Source: Methanomicrobiales archaeon
GTDB taxonomy: Archaea; Halobacteriota; Methanomicrobia; Methanomicrobiales; Methanospirillaceae
Length of the DNA: 64,000 bases
Assembly (NCBI GenBank): GCA_012729535.1
Contig: JAAYCY010000028.1
Span: forward strand, 48,648 to 112,647
Reading direction: 5' to 3'
The position numbers were made by a program, and so were the translations under genes. Below are positions 8,764 through 17,073 of the stretch, one piece after another (position 1 is the first letter of the stretch; each line of letters opens with the position of its first letter). The notes beneath the pieces are model-generated. The model had not been told where the DNA came from, did no database searches, and was given only the letters and a program-made list of their open reading frames with translations.

Positions 8764-8878
8764 TATTACAAATCATTTATATGGATTGATGGTTCAAATC
8801 GTAAGTGAAGAATTTGACGAATAGTTATACGTCATTTGTTGATGCAGGTGACCCTGCACAAACGCTTAGAGGTTATAC

Positions 8879-10945
8879 ATGACAGAATGGATGCTTAGTG
8901 AATCTGAAGGATATGATCTCCTTTCCAAATATGGTATACCAACACCCAAGTATAGGATTGTCAGTAAGGCTGAGGATGCAGGATCTGCCGCCGAGGCCAT
9001 CGGATTTCCGGTAGTCATGAAAATTATTTCACCGGAAATCAGCCATAAAAGTGATGCTGGCGGTGTAATTGTTGGAATAGGAACAAAAGAAGCGGCTCAA
9101 TCTGCATTTAACCAGATTATTTCCAACGCACGTGCATATAACCAGAATGCAATAATTGAGGGAGTAATAATTGAAAACCAGGCGCATCCAGGTTTGGAGC
9201 TTATCATCGGAGGAAAAACTGATCCGACTTTTGGCAAAGTTATCACCTTTGGTATTGGTGGGACACTCGTTGAGTTAATGAAGGATGTGACTCTTCGGAT
9301 TCTGCCTATCGAAGAGGACGAAATACGCAGGATGGTTACTGAAATAGAGTCATATCCGCTCATCACCGGATACCGGGGTTCAAAACCAAAAGATGAGGAA
9401 TGCCTGATCCAGATTATAAAAAATGTCTGTAAGATGTTTGAAACCCATCCAAATTTAAGAGAATTTGATATAAATCCCATACGTCTGTATGATTCAGGTG
9501 CATGTGCGGTAGATGCACGTATAATCCTGGATGACAATATTTCTCTTATTCATTCTGAAGAGAAAGAAGAGATACCAGTCGAATATTTCAAACCGAAATC
9601 CGTTGCAATAATTGGAGCTTCTGACGAAAAGTCAAAGATGGGATATGCAGTAATGCACAACCTGCTCCATTTCCCTGGAAAAATCTTTCCGGTCAATAAT
9701 AAGCGTGATACTATTCAGGGACTCAAAGCGTATCCAACAGTTCTCGATATCCCAGAAGAAGAGATTGATCTGGCAGTTATCACTGTCCCTGCCCGTCACG
9801 TTCCTGGCGTCATGGAAGAATGCGGGAAGAAAGGAGTAAAAATTGCGGTTGTTATTACAGCCGGATTTAAAGAGATGAGCGAGGAAGGCAAACACCTTGA
9901 AGAGCGTATTGTGGAAATAGCCAACCGTTATGGAACCAGAATTGTCGGACCAAACTGTCTTGGACTTATTATTCCACCAATCGGGCTTGATACTACGTAC
10001 GTTGCCCAGTCACCAAATCCAGGTAATATAGCGTTTATTTCACAAAGCGGTGCTATCGTCAACACAGTAGTTGACTGGTCTCTAAAAGAGGACATTGGTT
10101 TTTCTCTTGTTGTATCTGTGGGAAATCAGGCAGACCTTAATTTCTTTGATTATCTCCGGGTTGCTGCAGCAGATCCTGAGACAAAAGTCATCATCATGTA
10201 CATCGAGCAAATCAAAAACGGTAAGGCATTCATGGATATCGTGAGTGAAGTATCCAGGCACAAACCAGTTGTAGCGCTTAAAGCCGGTTCATCCGCCCGT
10301 GGACAGGCAGCTGCTGCTTCACATACCGGATCCCTGTCAGGCTCGTATGAAGTTTACGTTGAAGCCTTTAGAAAATCCGGAGTTCTTCTCGTTCACACCC
10401 TGACTGGTGCCTTCCTCGCAGCAGAGATGCTTTCTCACCCAAAACGATATCCAAAAGGTCGTCGTGCAATTATTGTTACCAATGCAGGAGGATTTGCAGT
10501 TCTTTCAACTGACTATTCTGAACGGTATGGTATCAGACTCATTGACCTTCCTGATTACCTTGTTAAAGAATTGGATGCATTCCTTCCCGAGTTCTGGAAC
10601 CGTGGAAACCCTGTGGATCTTCTTGGTGACGCAACAGAGGCACGGTTTGAGAAGACATTTGAGGTTCTTGCTAAAAATGATGCTCTTTGGGACATGTGCT
10701 TTATTGTCGGTTTTCCAAACAATATCCTATCTTCAGAGCAACTGGCTAACCAGATTTTAAAGTTCTCCAAATCCACTGATAAAAGAATTATTCCAACACT
10801 TCTCGGTGGGGAATCAATGGACCGGGGAAGAAATATTCTTCATGCACATAGTATCCCAACCTTTGAGGAACTGGATATGATGTTCAGGGTTGTTGGAAGA
10901 CTACTTTACCAGATCTACCGCGTAAGAGCGCAGGGTGTCTATTAA
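8879..10945 (+). CDS. acd: Acetate/acyl-CoA ligase, ADP-forming, fused beta-alpha
   Basis: A 688-residue single-chain NDP-forming acyl-CoA synthetase. Residues about 1-220 are the ATP-grasp beta part (GFPVVMKIISPEISHKSDAG, then FDINPIRL). Residues about 235-688 are the CoA-binding and ligase alpha part (SVAIIGASDEKSKMG, GPNCLGLI, the phospho-His region SHTGSLSGS). It interconverts acyl-CoA plus ADP and Pi with acid plus ATP. The domain order is beta-alpha. A GAGGT ribosome site precedes the ATG by six bases. It is divergent from the AMP-forming enzyme, so the cell carries energetically different routes between acetate and acetyl-CoA. Confidence 0.93.
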   Translation: MTEWMLSESEGYDLLSKYGIPTPKYRIVSKAEDAGSAAEAIGFPVVMKIISPEISHKSDAGGVIVGIGTKEAAQSAFNQIISNARAYNQNAIIEGVIIENQAHPGLELIIGGKTDPTFGKVITFGIGGTLVELMKDVTLRILPIEEDEIRRMVTEIESYPLITGYRGSKPKDEECLIQIIKNVCKMFETHPNLREFDINPIRLYDSGACAVDARIILDDNISLIHSEEKEEIPVEYFKPKSVAIIGASDEKSKMGYAVMHNLLHFPGKIFPVNNKRDTIQGLKAYPTVLDIPEEEIDLAVITVPARHVPGVMEECGKKGVKIAVVITAGFKEMSEEGKHLEERIVEIANRYGTRIVGPNCLGLIIPPIGLDTTYVAQSPNPGNIAFISQSGAIVNTVVDWSLKEDIGFSLVVSVGNQADLNFFDYLRVAAADPETKVIIMYIEQIKNGKAFMDIVSEVSRHKPVVALKAGSSARGQAAAASHTGSLSGSYEVYVEAFRKSGVLLVHTLTGAFLAAEMLSHPKRYPKGRRAIIVTNAGGFAVLSTDYSERYGIRLIDLPDYLVKELDAFLPEFWNRGNPVDLLGDATEARFEKTFEVLAKNDALWDMCFIVGFPNNILSSEQLANQILKFSKSTDKRIIPTLLGGESMDRGRNILHAHSIPTFEELDMMFRVVGRLLYQIYRVRAQGVY

Positions 10946-10963
10946 GGTAATTCAAAAAATTTT

Positions 10964-11254
10964 TTAGGAATAACCAGTCATAGCCGTAACATTCTGTTGT
11001 TTGTCCTTCGGTGTTTCCAGAGTCCTGAATTTTTGTTCATATTCCCCGACGGTACGTTGCAGTACTGCAAGAAGGTTTTTCGCATGGTTAGGACTGATGC
11101 TGACAACTGCCTTACCCCGTGCCTGGTTAATACCTGGAATCTGGTGGAGAAAGAGAAAGGTAAATTCATCTTCTTTATACGCAATCTGGATCATATTACT
11201 GTAAACAGGTTCCACATTTGGCGGGATGGTAACCTGTATTTCGTTTGATGCCAT
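10964..11254 (-). CDS. DUF3467 family protein
   Basis: A 96-residue protein matching the DUF3467 pattern: PVYSNMIQIAYKEDEFTFLFLHQIPG followed by an ISPNHAKNLLAVLQRTVGEYEQKF helix. The family is small, widespread in bacteria and archaea, and of unknown function. A GGTGA ribosome site precedes the ATG. It diverges from the Cas4-like gene with a 31-base gap. Confidence 0.8.
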   Translation of the reverse strand: MASNEIQVTIPPNVEPVYSNMIQIAYKEDEFTFLFLHQIPGINQARGKAVVSISPNHAKNLLAVLQRTVGEYEQKFRTLETPKDKQQNVTAMTGYS

Positions 11255-11285
11255 CTCTCACCTATGTGACAGCCACTCCCATAAA

Positions 11286-11984
11286 ATGACCGAATCTCCA
11301 TATGACAAAAACCCATATTCCGGAATTGCGATCTCATCACTGATACGGGCATTTCGTTGTCCCAGGCAGTACTATTTTTACAAGAAGAATGAATTTGCCT
11401 CCAATGGAAAATATATCATCTGCAGAGAAGTCTCATCTTCAGGGCAGGATGAAACCTTTGATCAGATATGGAAGACTGTTAACCTGCTGGATCCAACAAT
11501 ACCTTCAAAATTACAGGATTTTCTTCATGTATGCCTGGATGCAAATAAAAACGCACCCAGAAGACCATGGACTGAACTTGACAGAACTGTCAGATCAAAA
11601 CAACTTTCGATATATGGCCAGCTTGATAAATTTGACGAGAGAACGGGTGAGTGTACACTGACAAGATGCACGAAAGCTCCAAAAACCGGATGCTGGCCTG
11701 ATGACCGTGTGAGAGCGACTGCTCTTCTCCTTTGTGTTTCTGAAACTGCTGATATCAGACCCAAAGGAATATATATTGAGTATATACCCTCCGGAATAAT
11801 CAGGTATTATACACCGACACCAAAAGACAGAAGAATTGTTATTCATACCCTTCGGCAGATTCATGCAATAGACAAAGGGAATTTCCCCCCAAGACCTTTA
11901 AATCCGCCATGTAAAGGATGCCGGTTTGAGGACACCTGTACCAGTTATGAACCAAGAAAATTATCAGGCCTTTTCAAGAAGTGA
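11286..11984 (+). CDS. Cas4/RecB-like nuclease-fold protein with altered catalytic motif
   Basis: The layout is that of Cas4: an N-terminal cysteine in FRCPRQYYF, a GQLDKFD strand in the middle, and a C-terminal CKGCRFEDTC cluster, together able to bind an iron-sulfur cluster. In active PD-(D/E)xK nucleases the next strand carries ExK; here it reads TRCTKAP, so the acidic residue seems lost. No CRISPR array or other cas gene is in the window. The frame is open from 11226, but the ATG at 11286 is the better start by homology. It may be a solitary Cas4-like DNA-binding or inactive nuclease. Confidence 0.7.
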   Translation: MTESPYDKNPYSGIAISSLIRAFRCPRQYYFYKKNEFASNGKYIICREVSSSGQDETFDQIWKTVNLLDPTIPSKLQDFLHVCLDANKNAPRRPWTELDRTVRSKQLSIYGQLDKFDERTGECTLTRCTKAPKTGCWPDDRVRATALLLCVSETADIRPKGIYIEYIPSGIIRYYTPTPKDRRIVIHTLRQIHAIDKGNFPPRPLNPPCKGCRFEDTCTSYEPRKLSGLFKK

Positions 11985-12890
11985 TAATGAACTGATGAAC
12001 TCCCCTTTTGCTTCCCGGGTTGTTCCCACAACCAGCCATTTTTCTTTTCCATGTTGTTCGACTATTCCCTTAGCCTGGATTAATTCCCCGGCAAATGCCT
12101 GACCAGTATAAGTATGAGTAAATGACAACACCTTTGATATTTCCGGGTGATCAATTTTGTATATCGCCGGACTGTCAAACACAAACAGGTCATCGGTTAC
12201 TGTTGCTTCGATAGTTTTTTTCCCAATTATGGCACCTTTTTCCATGGTATATCCATGCATATCCTGGTATGCCCGTACAAACAGTAGATCAAAATAGGTC
12301 CCATCCACTTGTCCACGGTTTAATTTCCTCTTCTCATGAAGTAAAAACTCTTCATATGAGGTTTCCGGATTTCTTTTCCGGTATACTGTCTGCCAAAGTT
12401 CCTCACTCAACTCTTCTACACTTCCTTCCCTGATAGAACGGTTAAGTTGTTTTCGCGCATACTGAAATGCATCTCCATATACAACTCCATCAATATCAGA
12501 ACTCTTACAGCCAAGACCACAAAGCAGTGAACCGGTGACACCAAAGGAACAGGGTGGAAGATGCAGGGCTTTTACCAGTTTTGCGACCTTTGGATGTGAT
12601 AAAGCAATGTCAGAAATCCGCTTATCAGGTTTAAGGACAGATGTAACCTCGGTTGTAGGCACACGATGAACCAGTGAAACCCAGTCAGGATGTATTCTGG
12701 CTATAAGATCAAATGCTTCCGAAAAATCAACCTTGCGATATCGTTTACCGGAGTTATCTATCCTGTCACCTGCACTGTCTGGTATATACCGGAGAACACA
12801 TCCGATTTTTATTGTGTTATCGTATGCAGCTACTGCATAATACCATCCATTCTTATCCTGAATAAAATCACGAAGCCGAATCGGAAGCAT
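11964..12890 (-). CDS. Predicted nucleotidyltransferase (COG1665-like)
   Basis: About 308 residues. The centre has a minimal nucleotidyltransferase signature: GSLLCGLGCKSSDIDGVVYG, with the GS pair followed by two aspartates. The N-terminal part carries an S1/OB-like start (RLRDFIQDKNGWYYAVAAYD). The substrate is unknown. The upstream sua5 stop and the ATG at 12890 share one base (TGATG), which favours this start over the GTG at 12899 and implies translational coupling. The 3' end overlaps the convergent Cas4-like gene by 21 bases. Confidence 0.65.
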   Translation of the reverse strand: MLPIRLRDFIQDKNGWYYAVAAYDNTIKIGCVLRYIPDSAGDRIDNSGKRYRKVDFSEAFDLIARIHPDWVSLVHRVPTTEVTSVLKPDKRISDIALSHPKVAKLVKALHLPPCSFGVTGSLLCGLGCKSSDIDGVVYGDAFQYARKQLNRSIREGSVEELSEELWQTVYRKRNPETSYEEFLLHEKRKLNRGQVDGTYFDLLFVRAYQDMHGYTMEKGAIIGKKTIEATVTDDLFVFDSPAIYKIDHPEISKVLSFTHTYTGQAFAGELIQAKGIVEQHGKEKWLVVGTTREAKGEFISSLSLLEKA

Positions 12891-13432
12891 CAGGACCACT
12901 TTGCTAAAAACTGTGCTACGTTTTCAATATCAGCACCAATACGAATAATATCTTTATTAACCAGATCTACAACAGTCGATGGAACTCCACTGAGCTGGCC
13001 TGCATTAACACCATAGTCGTAAGGCACAGAGCACATTTCAATGCAGACCGGATCTGGACCACCTGAAATATTTGCACTAGTTGAAGTAATTGGACTATCA
13101 AATTCGGATATGATCTTCAGGGCTATCTCTTGATCAGGATAGCGGATTCCAATTAAACCTGACCCTGCAGAAAGTTTTGGTGAGATAATATTTCTCGCCT
13201 TAAGAACAATGGTAACGGGTCCGGGCATAAACTCATCGATGAATGCCTGTGCAATTTCATCGATATACGCTACAGCACAGATCATATCGGGATCTGATAC
13301 TGCGATTGATATGGGTTTGAGATAATCCCTCCCTTTTGCTTCGAATACTTTTAAAATTGCCTCGTCTGATAGCGCATCGGCTCCCAGACCATACAAAGTA
13401 TCAGTCGGGTAAACGATAAGACCATCATGCAT
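12890..13432 (-). CDS. sua5: Threonylcarbamoyl-AMP synthase (Sua5/YrdC/TsaC)
   Basis: A YrdC-domain protein that makes threonylcarbamoyl-AMP for the t6A modification of tRNA. Diagnostic motifs are YPTDTLYGLGADA, KGRDYLKPISI and STSANISGGPDP. The first ATG (13432) removes the usual first helix, yet in-frame codons upstream read NEKIERAIHVLMHDG, the expected helix, back to a GGGGAG ribosome site. No ATG, GTG or TTG lies there; the possible starts are CTG (13468) or ATT (13471). The true gene is thus probably about 12 codons longer and overlaps the upstream gene's stop. Confidence 0.9.
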   Translation of the reverse strand: MHDGLIVYPTDTLYGLGADALSDEAILKVFEAKGRDYLKPISIAVSDPDMICAVAYIDEIAQAFIDEFMPGPVTIVLKARNIISPKLSAGSGLIGIRYPDQEIALKIISEFDSPITSTSANISGGPDPVCIEMCSVPYDYGVNAGQLSGVPSTVVDLVNKDIIRIGADIENVAQFLAKWS

Positions 13433-13464
13433 CAGGACATGAATCGCCCGTTCAATTTTTTCAT

Positions 13465-14151
13465 TCAGAATTTTCTCCCCCTAACACGATATACATTAAA
13501 AACTGCAATTTTTGAAACATGCATAACGGCAAATACTCCGGCCTGAATGGGATCGGTAACAACTAGATCAGCATGGTCAACAACACTTCCCGCCATGTTT
13601 AAGGCAATAACCGGAATACCAGCTCTCTTTACCCGATCTACAGACTGGCTTACCTCTCCTCCCATGATTGATCCGGCAAGAACAAGAATCTCAACACGGG
13701 GAAGCCTGGTTACGGCATCAATTGCCTGCATAAGTGTTTTCTCACCGACAAGGGGAATCGTATCTACAGAAATTCGCTCTCCCCTGATATTGTGCCGGTC
13801 AGCTTCATTGACTGCTCCCATGGCAACCTGGGCTACCTGGGCACCACCACCGATGATGATTACCCTTTTCCCGTAGATATCTCCAAAAGAAACATGTTCA
13901 ATTACGTCTTTTACTCCGGATAAAGACCGAAGAGCCTGCAAAAGACCATCTGGCTCTACGACGCCTTCGTACTCCACATAGAGTTCGTCAAATACATCTT
14001 CCCCTCTTCCCTGAATTGTTTCAAGGTGGATCATTACAATATTGGCATCATGATCTGCAAATGTTCCTGAAATATCTTTAAGGACACCTTTTTTATTACG
14101 TGCATAAATGCAGACGGCCTTCAGATTGTCTTCTGACACCAGTCTTTTCAC
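13465..14151 (-). CDS. ACT domain protein (DUF5612 family)
   Basis: A 228-residue protein. Residues about 8-85 form an ACT-like domain (KGVLKDISGTFADHDANIVMI). The rest is a Rossmann-like domain with VIIIGGGAQVAQVA and ILVLAGSIMGG. This pairing is characteristic of a methanogen family of unknown role; ACT domains usually bind amino acids. The frame begins at GTG (14151) directly abutting GGAG; GTG at 14139 is an alternative. It heads a run of overlapping genes with sua5 and the nucleotidyltransferase. Confidence 0.75.
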   Translation of the reverse strand: MKRLVSEDNLKAVCIYARNKKGVLKDISGTFADHDANIVMIHLETIQGRGEDVFDELYVEYEGVVEPDGLLQALRSLSGVKDVIEHVSFGDIYGKRVIIIGGGAQVAQVAMGAVNEADRHNIRGERISVDTIPLVGEKTLMQAIDAVTRLPRVEILVLAGSIMGGEVSQSVDRVKRAGIPVIALNMAGSVVDHADLVVTDPIQAGVFAVMHVSKIAVFNVYRVRGRKF

Positions 14152-14336
14152 TCCATTGATATCAGTAATCTATCTTCTAAAAGGTGAGAGGTATACAAAG
14201 ATACACCTTTCTGCTCAAAACATTGAGAGCTCTTTATCACCCGGTCAGGGAATCAGGTAAACCTCCATGAAGGCAGTTACAACCTCAAAAAAAATGAATG
14301 GGAGATGAGAATCTTTAATTAATAATAGAAATTCAA

Positions 14337-14407
14337 TGCGGTAACCGGGGATCGAACCCGGGCTAAGGGCTTGGGAAGCCCCTGTCCTGCCGCTAGACTA
14401 TTACCGC
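14337..14407 (-). tRNA. tRNA-Gly (CCC anticodon)
   Basis: A complete cloverleaf on the minus strand. The acceptor stem is GCGGTAA/TTACCGC, the D stem GTCT/GGAC, the anticodon stem GGGGC/GCCCT with loop TTCCCAA (anticodon CCC) and the T stem CCGGG/CCCGG with loop TTCGATC. The variable loop is four bases. The 3' CCA is not encoded. No intron is present. Confidence 0.95.
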
Positions 14408-14463
14408 AGATGCACCAATTATGTTATTGATAATTACAGATAAAGGTTACAATTGAAAGGATG

Positions 14464-15381
14464 TTATCTTTCTTTTTTAAGCCTTCTGATTTCATTAATA
14501 AACTCACGCTGGTTTGCAAGTTGAATATCTGACTGAATACCAAACATAATTACCTGTAGCCCGACAATGACCAGCATAATGGTGAGAATTGTCAGAGGAA
14601 GGTGATCAATATTTTTAAACCAGTCTATGACAATGTAAATTCCAATAAGACCCCCTGCAAGAAGAAATGTCAGACCGATAAGCCCAAAATAAAACATCGG
14701 GTTGTTCATTTTTGCCAGACGGTAAATAGTCCTTGCAATTTTTATTCCATCATGGACTGGATCCAATTTTGTCTCGGTTCCTATTCTCATCCCATAACTA
14801 ACCGGAATGACTGCAATCTTATCATCATTTCGAATTGCTTCTGAGGAGATTTCTGTTTCTATTCCAAATCCCTGCTCGTAAAGTCTCATCCGTTGCAATG
14901 ATTCAAGAGTAAATGAACGATAACCAGTGAGTATATCGTACAGATAACTACCATGCCCGACTTTGAATAACCAGTTAAGAATCTGGTTTCCAAAGAGATT
15001 CAGGCGATTAAATGCCACATTATTAGTTTTTATTAGTCTGTTGCCGATAACCTGATCATGTCCTTTCAGTAAAGGTTCCACAAGTGCATCCGTATCCTCA
15101 GGGTCATACGTATTATCTCCGTCTATAAGGACAACATACGGTTGAGAAATATACGATATTGCCTGAATAAATGCTGCACCTTTCCCTTTTCCTTCCTGGA
15201 TAATAACCCTGGCACCAGCATCTTTTGCAATATCCCGGGTTTTATCGGTACTATTTCCATCAATGACCAAGATATCAGAATATCCACAGTTTAGGAAATG
15301 TTTTATTAATGTTCCTATTGTAGGTTCTTCATTCAAAGTGGGAATGAGGATACATACCTTATCCCTCGGAATATCCATCAT
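14464..15381 (-). CDS. Family 2 glycosyltransferase with C-terminal membrane anchor
   Basis: A GT2 enzyme like dolichyl-phosphate sugar synthases. It has the nucleotide-binding start CILIPTLNEEPTIGTLI, LVIDGNSTDKT, and the DxD-type metal site VLIDGDNTYDPED. Two hydrophobic segments at about residues 230-255 and 262-288 anchor it to the membrane. The likely job is transferring a sugar to a polyprenyl phosphate for N-glycosylation or S-layer decoration; the donor sugar cannot be told. The polyprenyl carrier could come from the cis-prenyltransferase genes near 23 kb. Confidence 0.85.
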   Translation of the reverse strand: MMDIPRDKVCILIPTLNEEPTIGTLIKHFLNCGYSDILVIDGNSTDKTRDIAKDAGARVIIQEGKGKGAAFIQAISYISQPYVVLIDGDNTYDPEDTDALVEPLLKGHDQVIGNRLIKTNNVAFNRLNLFGNQILNWLFKVGHGSYLYDILTGYRSFTLESLQRMRLYEQGFGIETEISSEAIRNDDKIAVIPVSYGMRIGTETKLDPVHDGIKIARTIYRLAKMNNPMFYFGLIGLTFLLAGGLIGIYIVIDWFKNIDHLPLTILTIMLVIVGLQVIMFGIQSDIQLANQREFINEIRRLKKER

Positions 15382-15440
15382 ATACAGATTAATTTAGAAC
15401 CTATATCAAAGGTAAGTGTGTTAAAAAAAGGATAGTAATA

Positions 15441-16772
15441 TTAGAAGTTATCAATATACCGTTCAATTTCCCAAGGGTGCACGGTCAAACGGAAGGCATC
15501 ATTTTCTGCAATAGCTATCTTAGTCAGGTTTTCAACAATATGCGGACCTAATGCATCACAAATCACTTTGTCTTTTAAGAGTTCATCATTTGCTTCAATA
15601 AGTGAACCAGGAAGCATCTCAATTCCTCTTTCCTGTCTCTCTTCTGAGGTTAGTTCATAGATATTCTCATCCGATGCCGGTGGTGGAAGGATCTTGTTTT
15701 TAATGCCGTCCAAACCTGCTGCAATCATACCAGCAAAGAGAAGATATGGATTACAGGTCGGATCCGGACTTCGAAGCTCTGCACGGGTACTGTTACCACG
15801 GGCTGCCGGCACACGTATTAATGCAGACCGGTTGGCTGCACTCCAGGAGATGTACACTGGTGCTTCATATCCAGGAACAAGACGCTTGTATGAGTTAATT
15901 GTAGGATTTGCAAGACGGGTAATGGCCTTGGCATGCTTCAACAGACCACCTATATAATACATCATGACATCGGAGATCTGATTCTTTGCATGTTCATCAA
16001 AAAACACATTCTTGCCATCTTTACTTAGTGAACCATGGGTATGCATTCCGGTTCCATTGATCAAACCGATTGGTTTTGCCATGAAAGTTGCATGCATGCC
16101 ATTCATGAGGGCCAGGGTTTTTGCTGCAAATTTGAAAGTAATTACTTTATCTGCAACAGATAACGCATCTCCGTATTTGAAATCAATTTCATGCTGAGAC
16201 TCAGCGACTTCATGATGGGAAGCTTCAATTTCAAAACCCATTTCTGTCAGAGCAAGCACAATTTCACGCCGGAGATCTTCCGCTGCATCACTTGGTGCAA
16301 GATCAAAATACCCCCCGTGATCAACAAACTCAGTTGTTGCCCGTCCTTTTTCGTCCCTCTTAAAAACAAAGAACTCAAGTTCAGGACCACAGTTAAAAAC
16401 ATACCCAAGTTTCGCAGCCTCATCCAGGTTTTTCTTCAGGACATGTCTCGGATCACCTTCAAATGGTTTATTGCCATATGTATAAACATCACAGATAAAA
16501 CGGGCTGCCTTTTTATCTGATGGTCGCCATGGAAGGATTTGGTATGTATCCATATCAGGTTTGAGAATCATGTCAGATTCATCAATTCGGGCAAAACCTT
16601 CAATTGAAGAACCATCGATCCATATTCCATCCGTTAGCGCTTTCTCAACCTGAATTACCGGTATTGCAACATTTTTAGGGATGCCAAGGATATCATTGAA
16701 CTGCAAACGGATAAATTTAACATTATCCGCCTTTATCCTCGCGAGCATTTCACTGACATTGATATCAGACAT
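15441..16772 (-). CDS. glnA: Glutamine synthetase, type I
   Basis: A 443-residue GSI. Visible motifs are DGSSIEGFARI, the glutamate-binding NPTINSYKRLVPGYEAPV region (positions about 300-317) and RAELRSPDPTCNPYL. The length and the C-terminal end fit the GSI-alpha type, which lacks adenylylation control. It makes glutamine from glutamate and ammonia. It diverges from the glutamate synthase genes, forming a complete GS/GOGAT route. A TATA-like ATTTAAAT about 28 bases before the ATG, with no ribosome site, suggests a leaderless mRNA. Confidence 0.97.
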   Translation of the reverse strand: MSDINVSEMLARIKADNVKFIRLQFNDILGIPKNVAIPVIQVEKALTDGIWIDGSSIEGFARIDESDMILKPDMDTYQILPWRPSDKKAARFICDVYTYGNKPFEGDPRHVLKKNLDEAAKLGYVFNCGPELEFFVFKRDEKGRATTEFVDHGGYFDLAPSDAAEDLRREIVLALTEMGFEIEASHHEVAESQHEIDFKYGDALSVADKVITFKFAAKTLALMNGMHATFMAKPIGLINGTGMHTHGSLSKDGKNVFFDEHAKNQISDVMMYYIGGLLKHAKAITRLANPTINSYKRLVPGYEAPVYISWSAANRSALIRVPAARGNSTRAELRSPDPTCNPYLLFAGMIAAGLDGIKNKILPPPASDENIYELTSEERQERGIEMLPGSLIEANDELLKDKVICDALGPHIVENLTKIAIAENDAFRLTVHPWEIERYIDNF

Positions 16773-17073
16773 TGAAACAAACTTCTACCTATTTGAATTT
16801 AAATCTTACCAATACCTCCCCTAATTTTCATTAAATTTTCTATTTGGATCTTTTTGTGATCACCATTATTGCTCAACTTCTTTTTTTATTAATTCCATAA
16901 AATTTCCCTGATAATTCGAATATTTTCGCATAACCCTTATGATTCTCAAAGACATGTAAATTAATAAAGGGTGAAAAACTTATATGTAGGAAAGTAGTAG
17001 TAAGCTTCCAAGTACGTCAAGAACACCAGCTGAGAAATCTGGTATTGCCTCTCATTAAGACCCATGTGATGAT
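16773..17073. promoter_or_regulatory. Divergent promoter region between glnA and glutamate synthase
   Basis: This 301-base gap holds a TATA-like ATTTAAAT at 16795-16804 for glnA and ACTTATATG at 16978-16986 for the glutamate synthase operon. The latter predicts a leader of about 65-70 bases that includes a small hairpin (ACCAG at 17025-17029, CTGGT at 17039-17043). No GGAA-N6-TTCC nitrogen operator is present; GGAA and TTCC occur at 16989 and 17006 but 13 bp apart. Confidence 0.5.

Noticed and set aside
11286..11984. CRISPR-Cas locus
   Set aside because: Only a solitary Cas4-like gene; no repeat array or other cas gene within the window.
16989..17009. GGAA ... TTCC near the glutamate synthase promoter as an NrpR nitrogen operator
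   Set aside because: Spacer is 13 bp, not the 6 bp of the known operator, and the arms do not extend beyond four bases.
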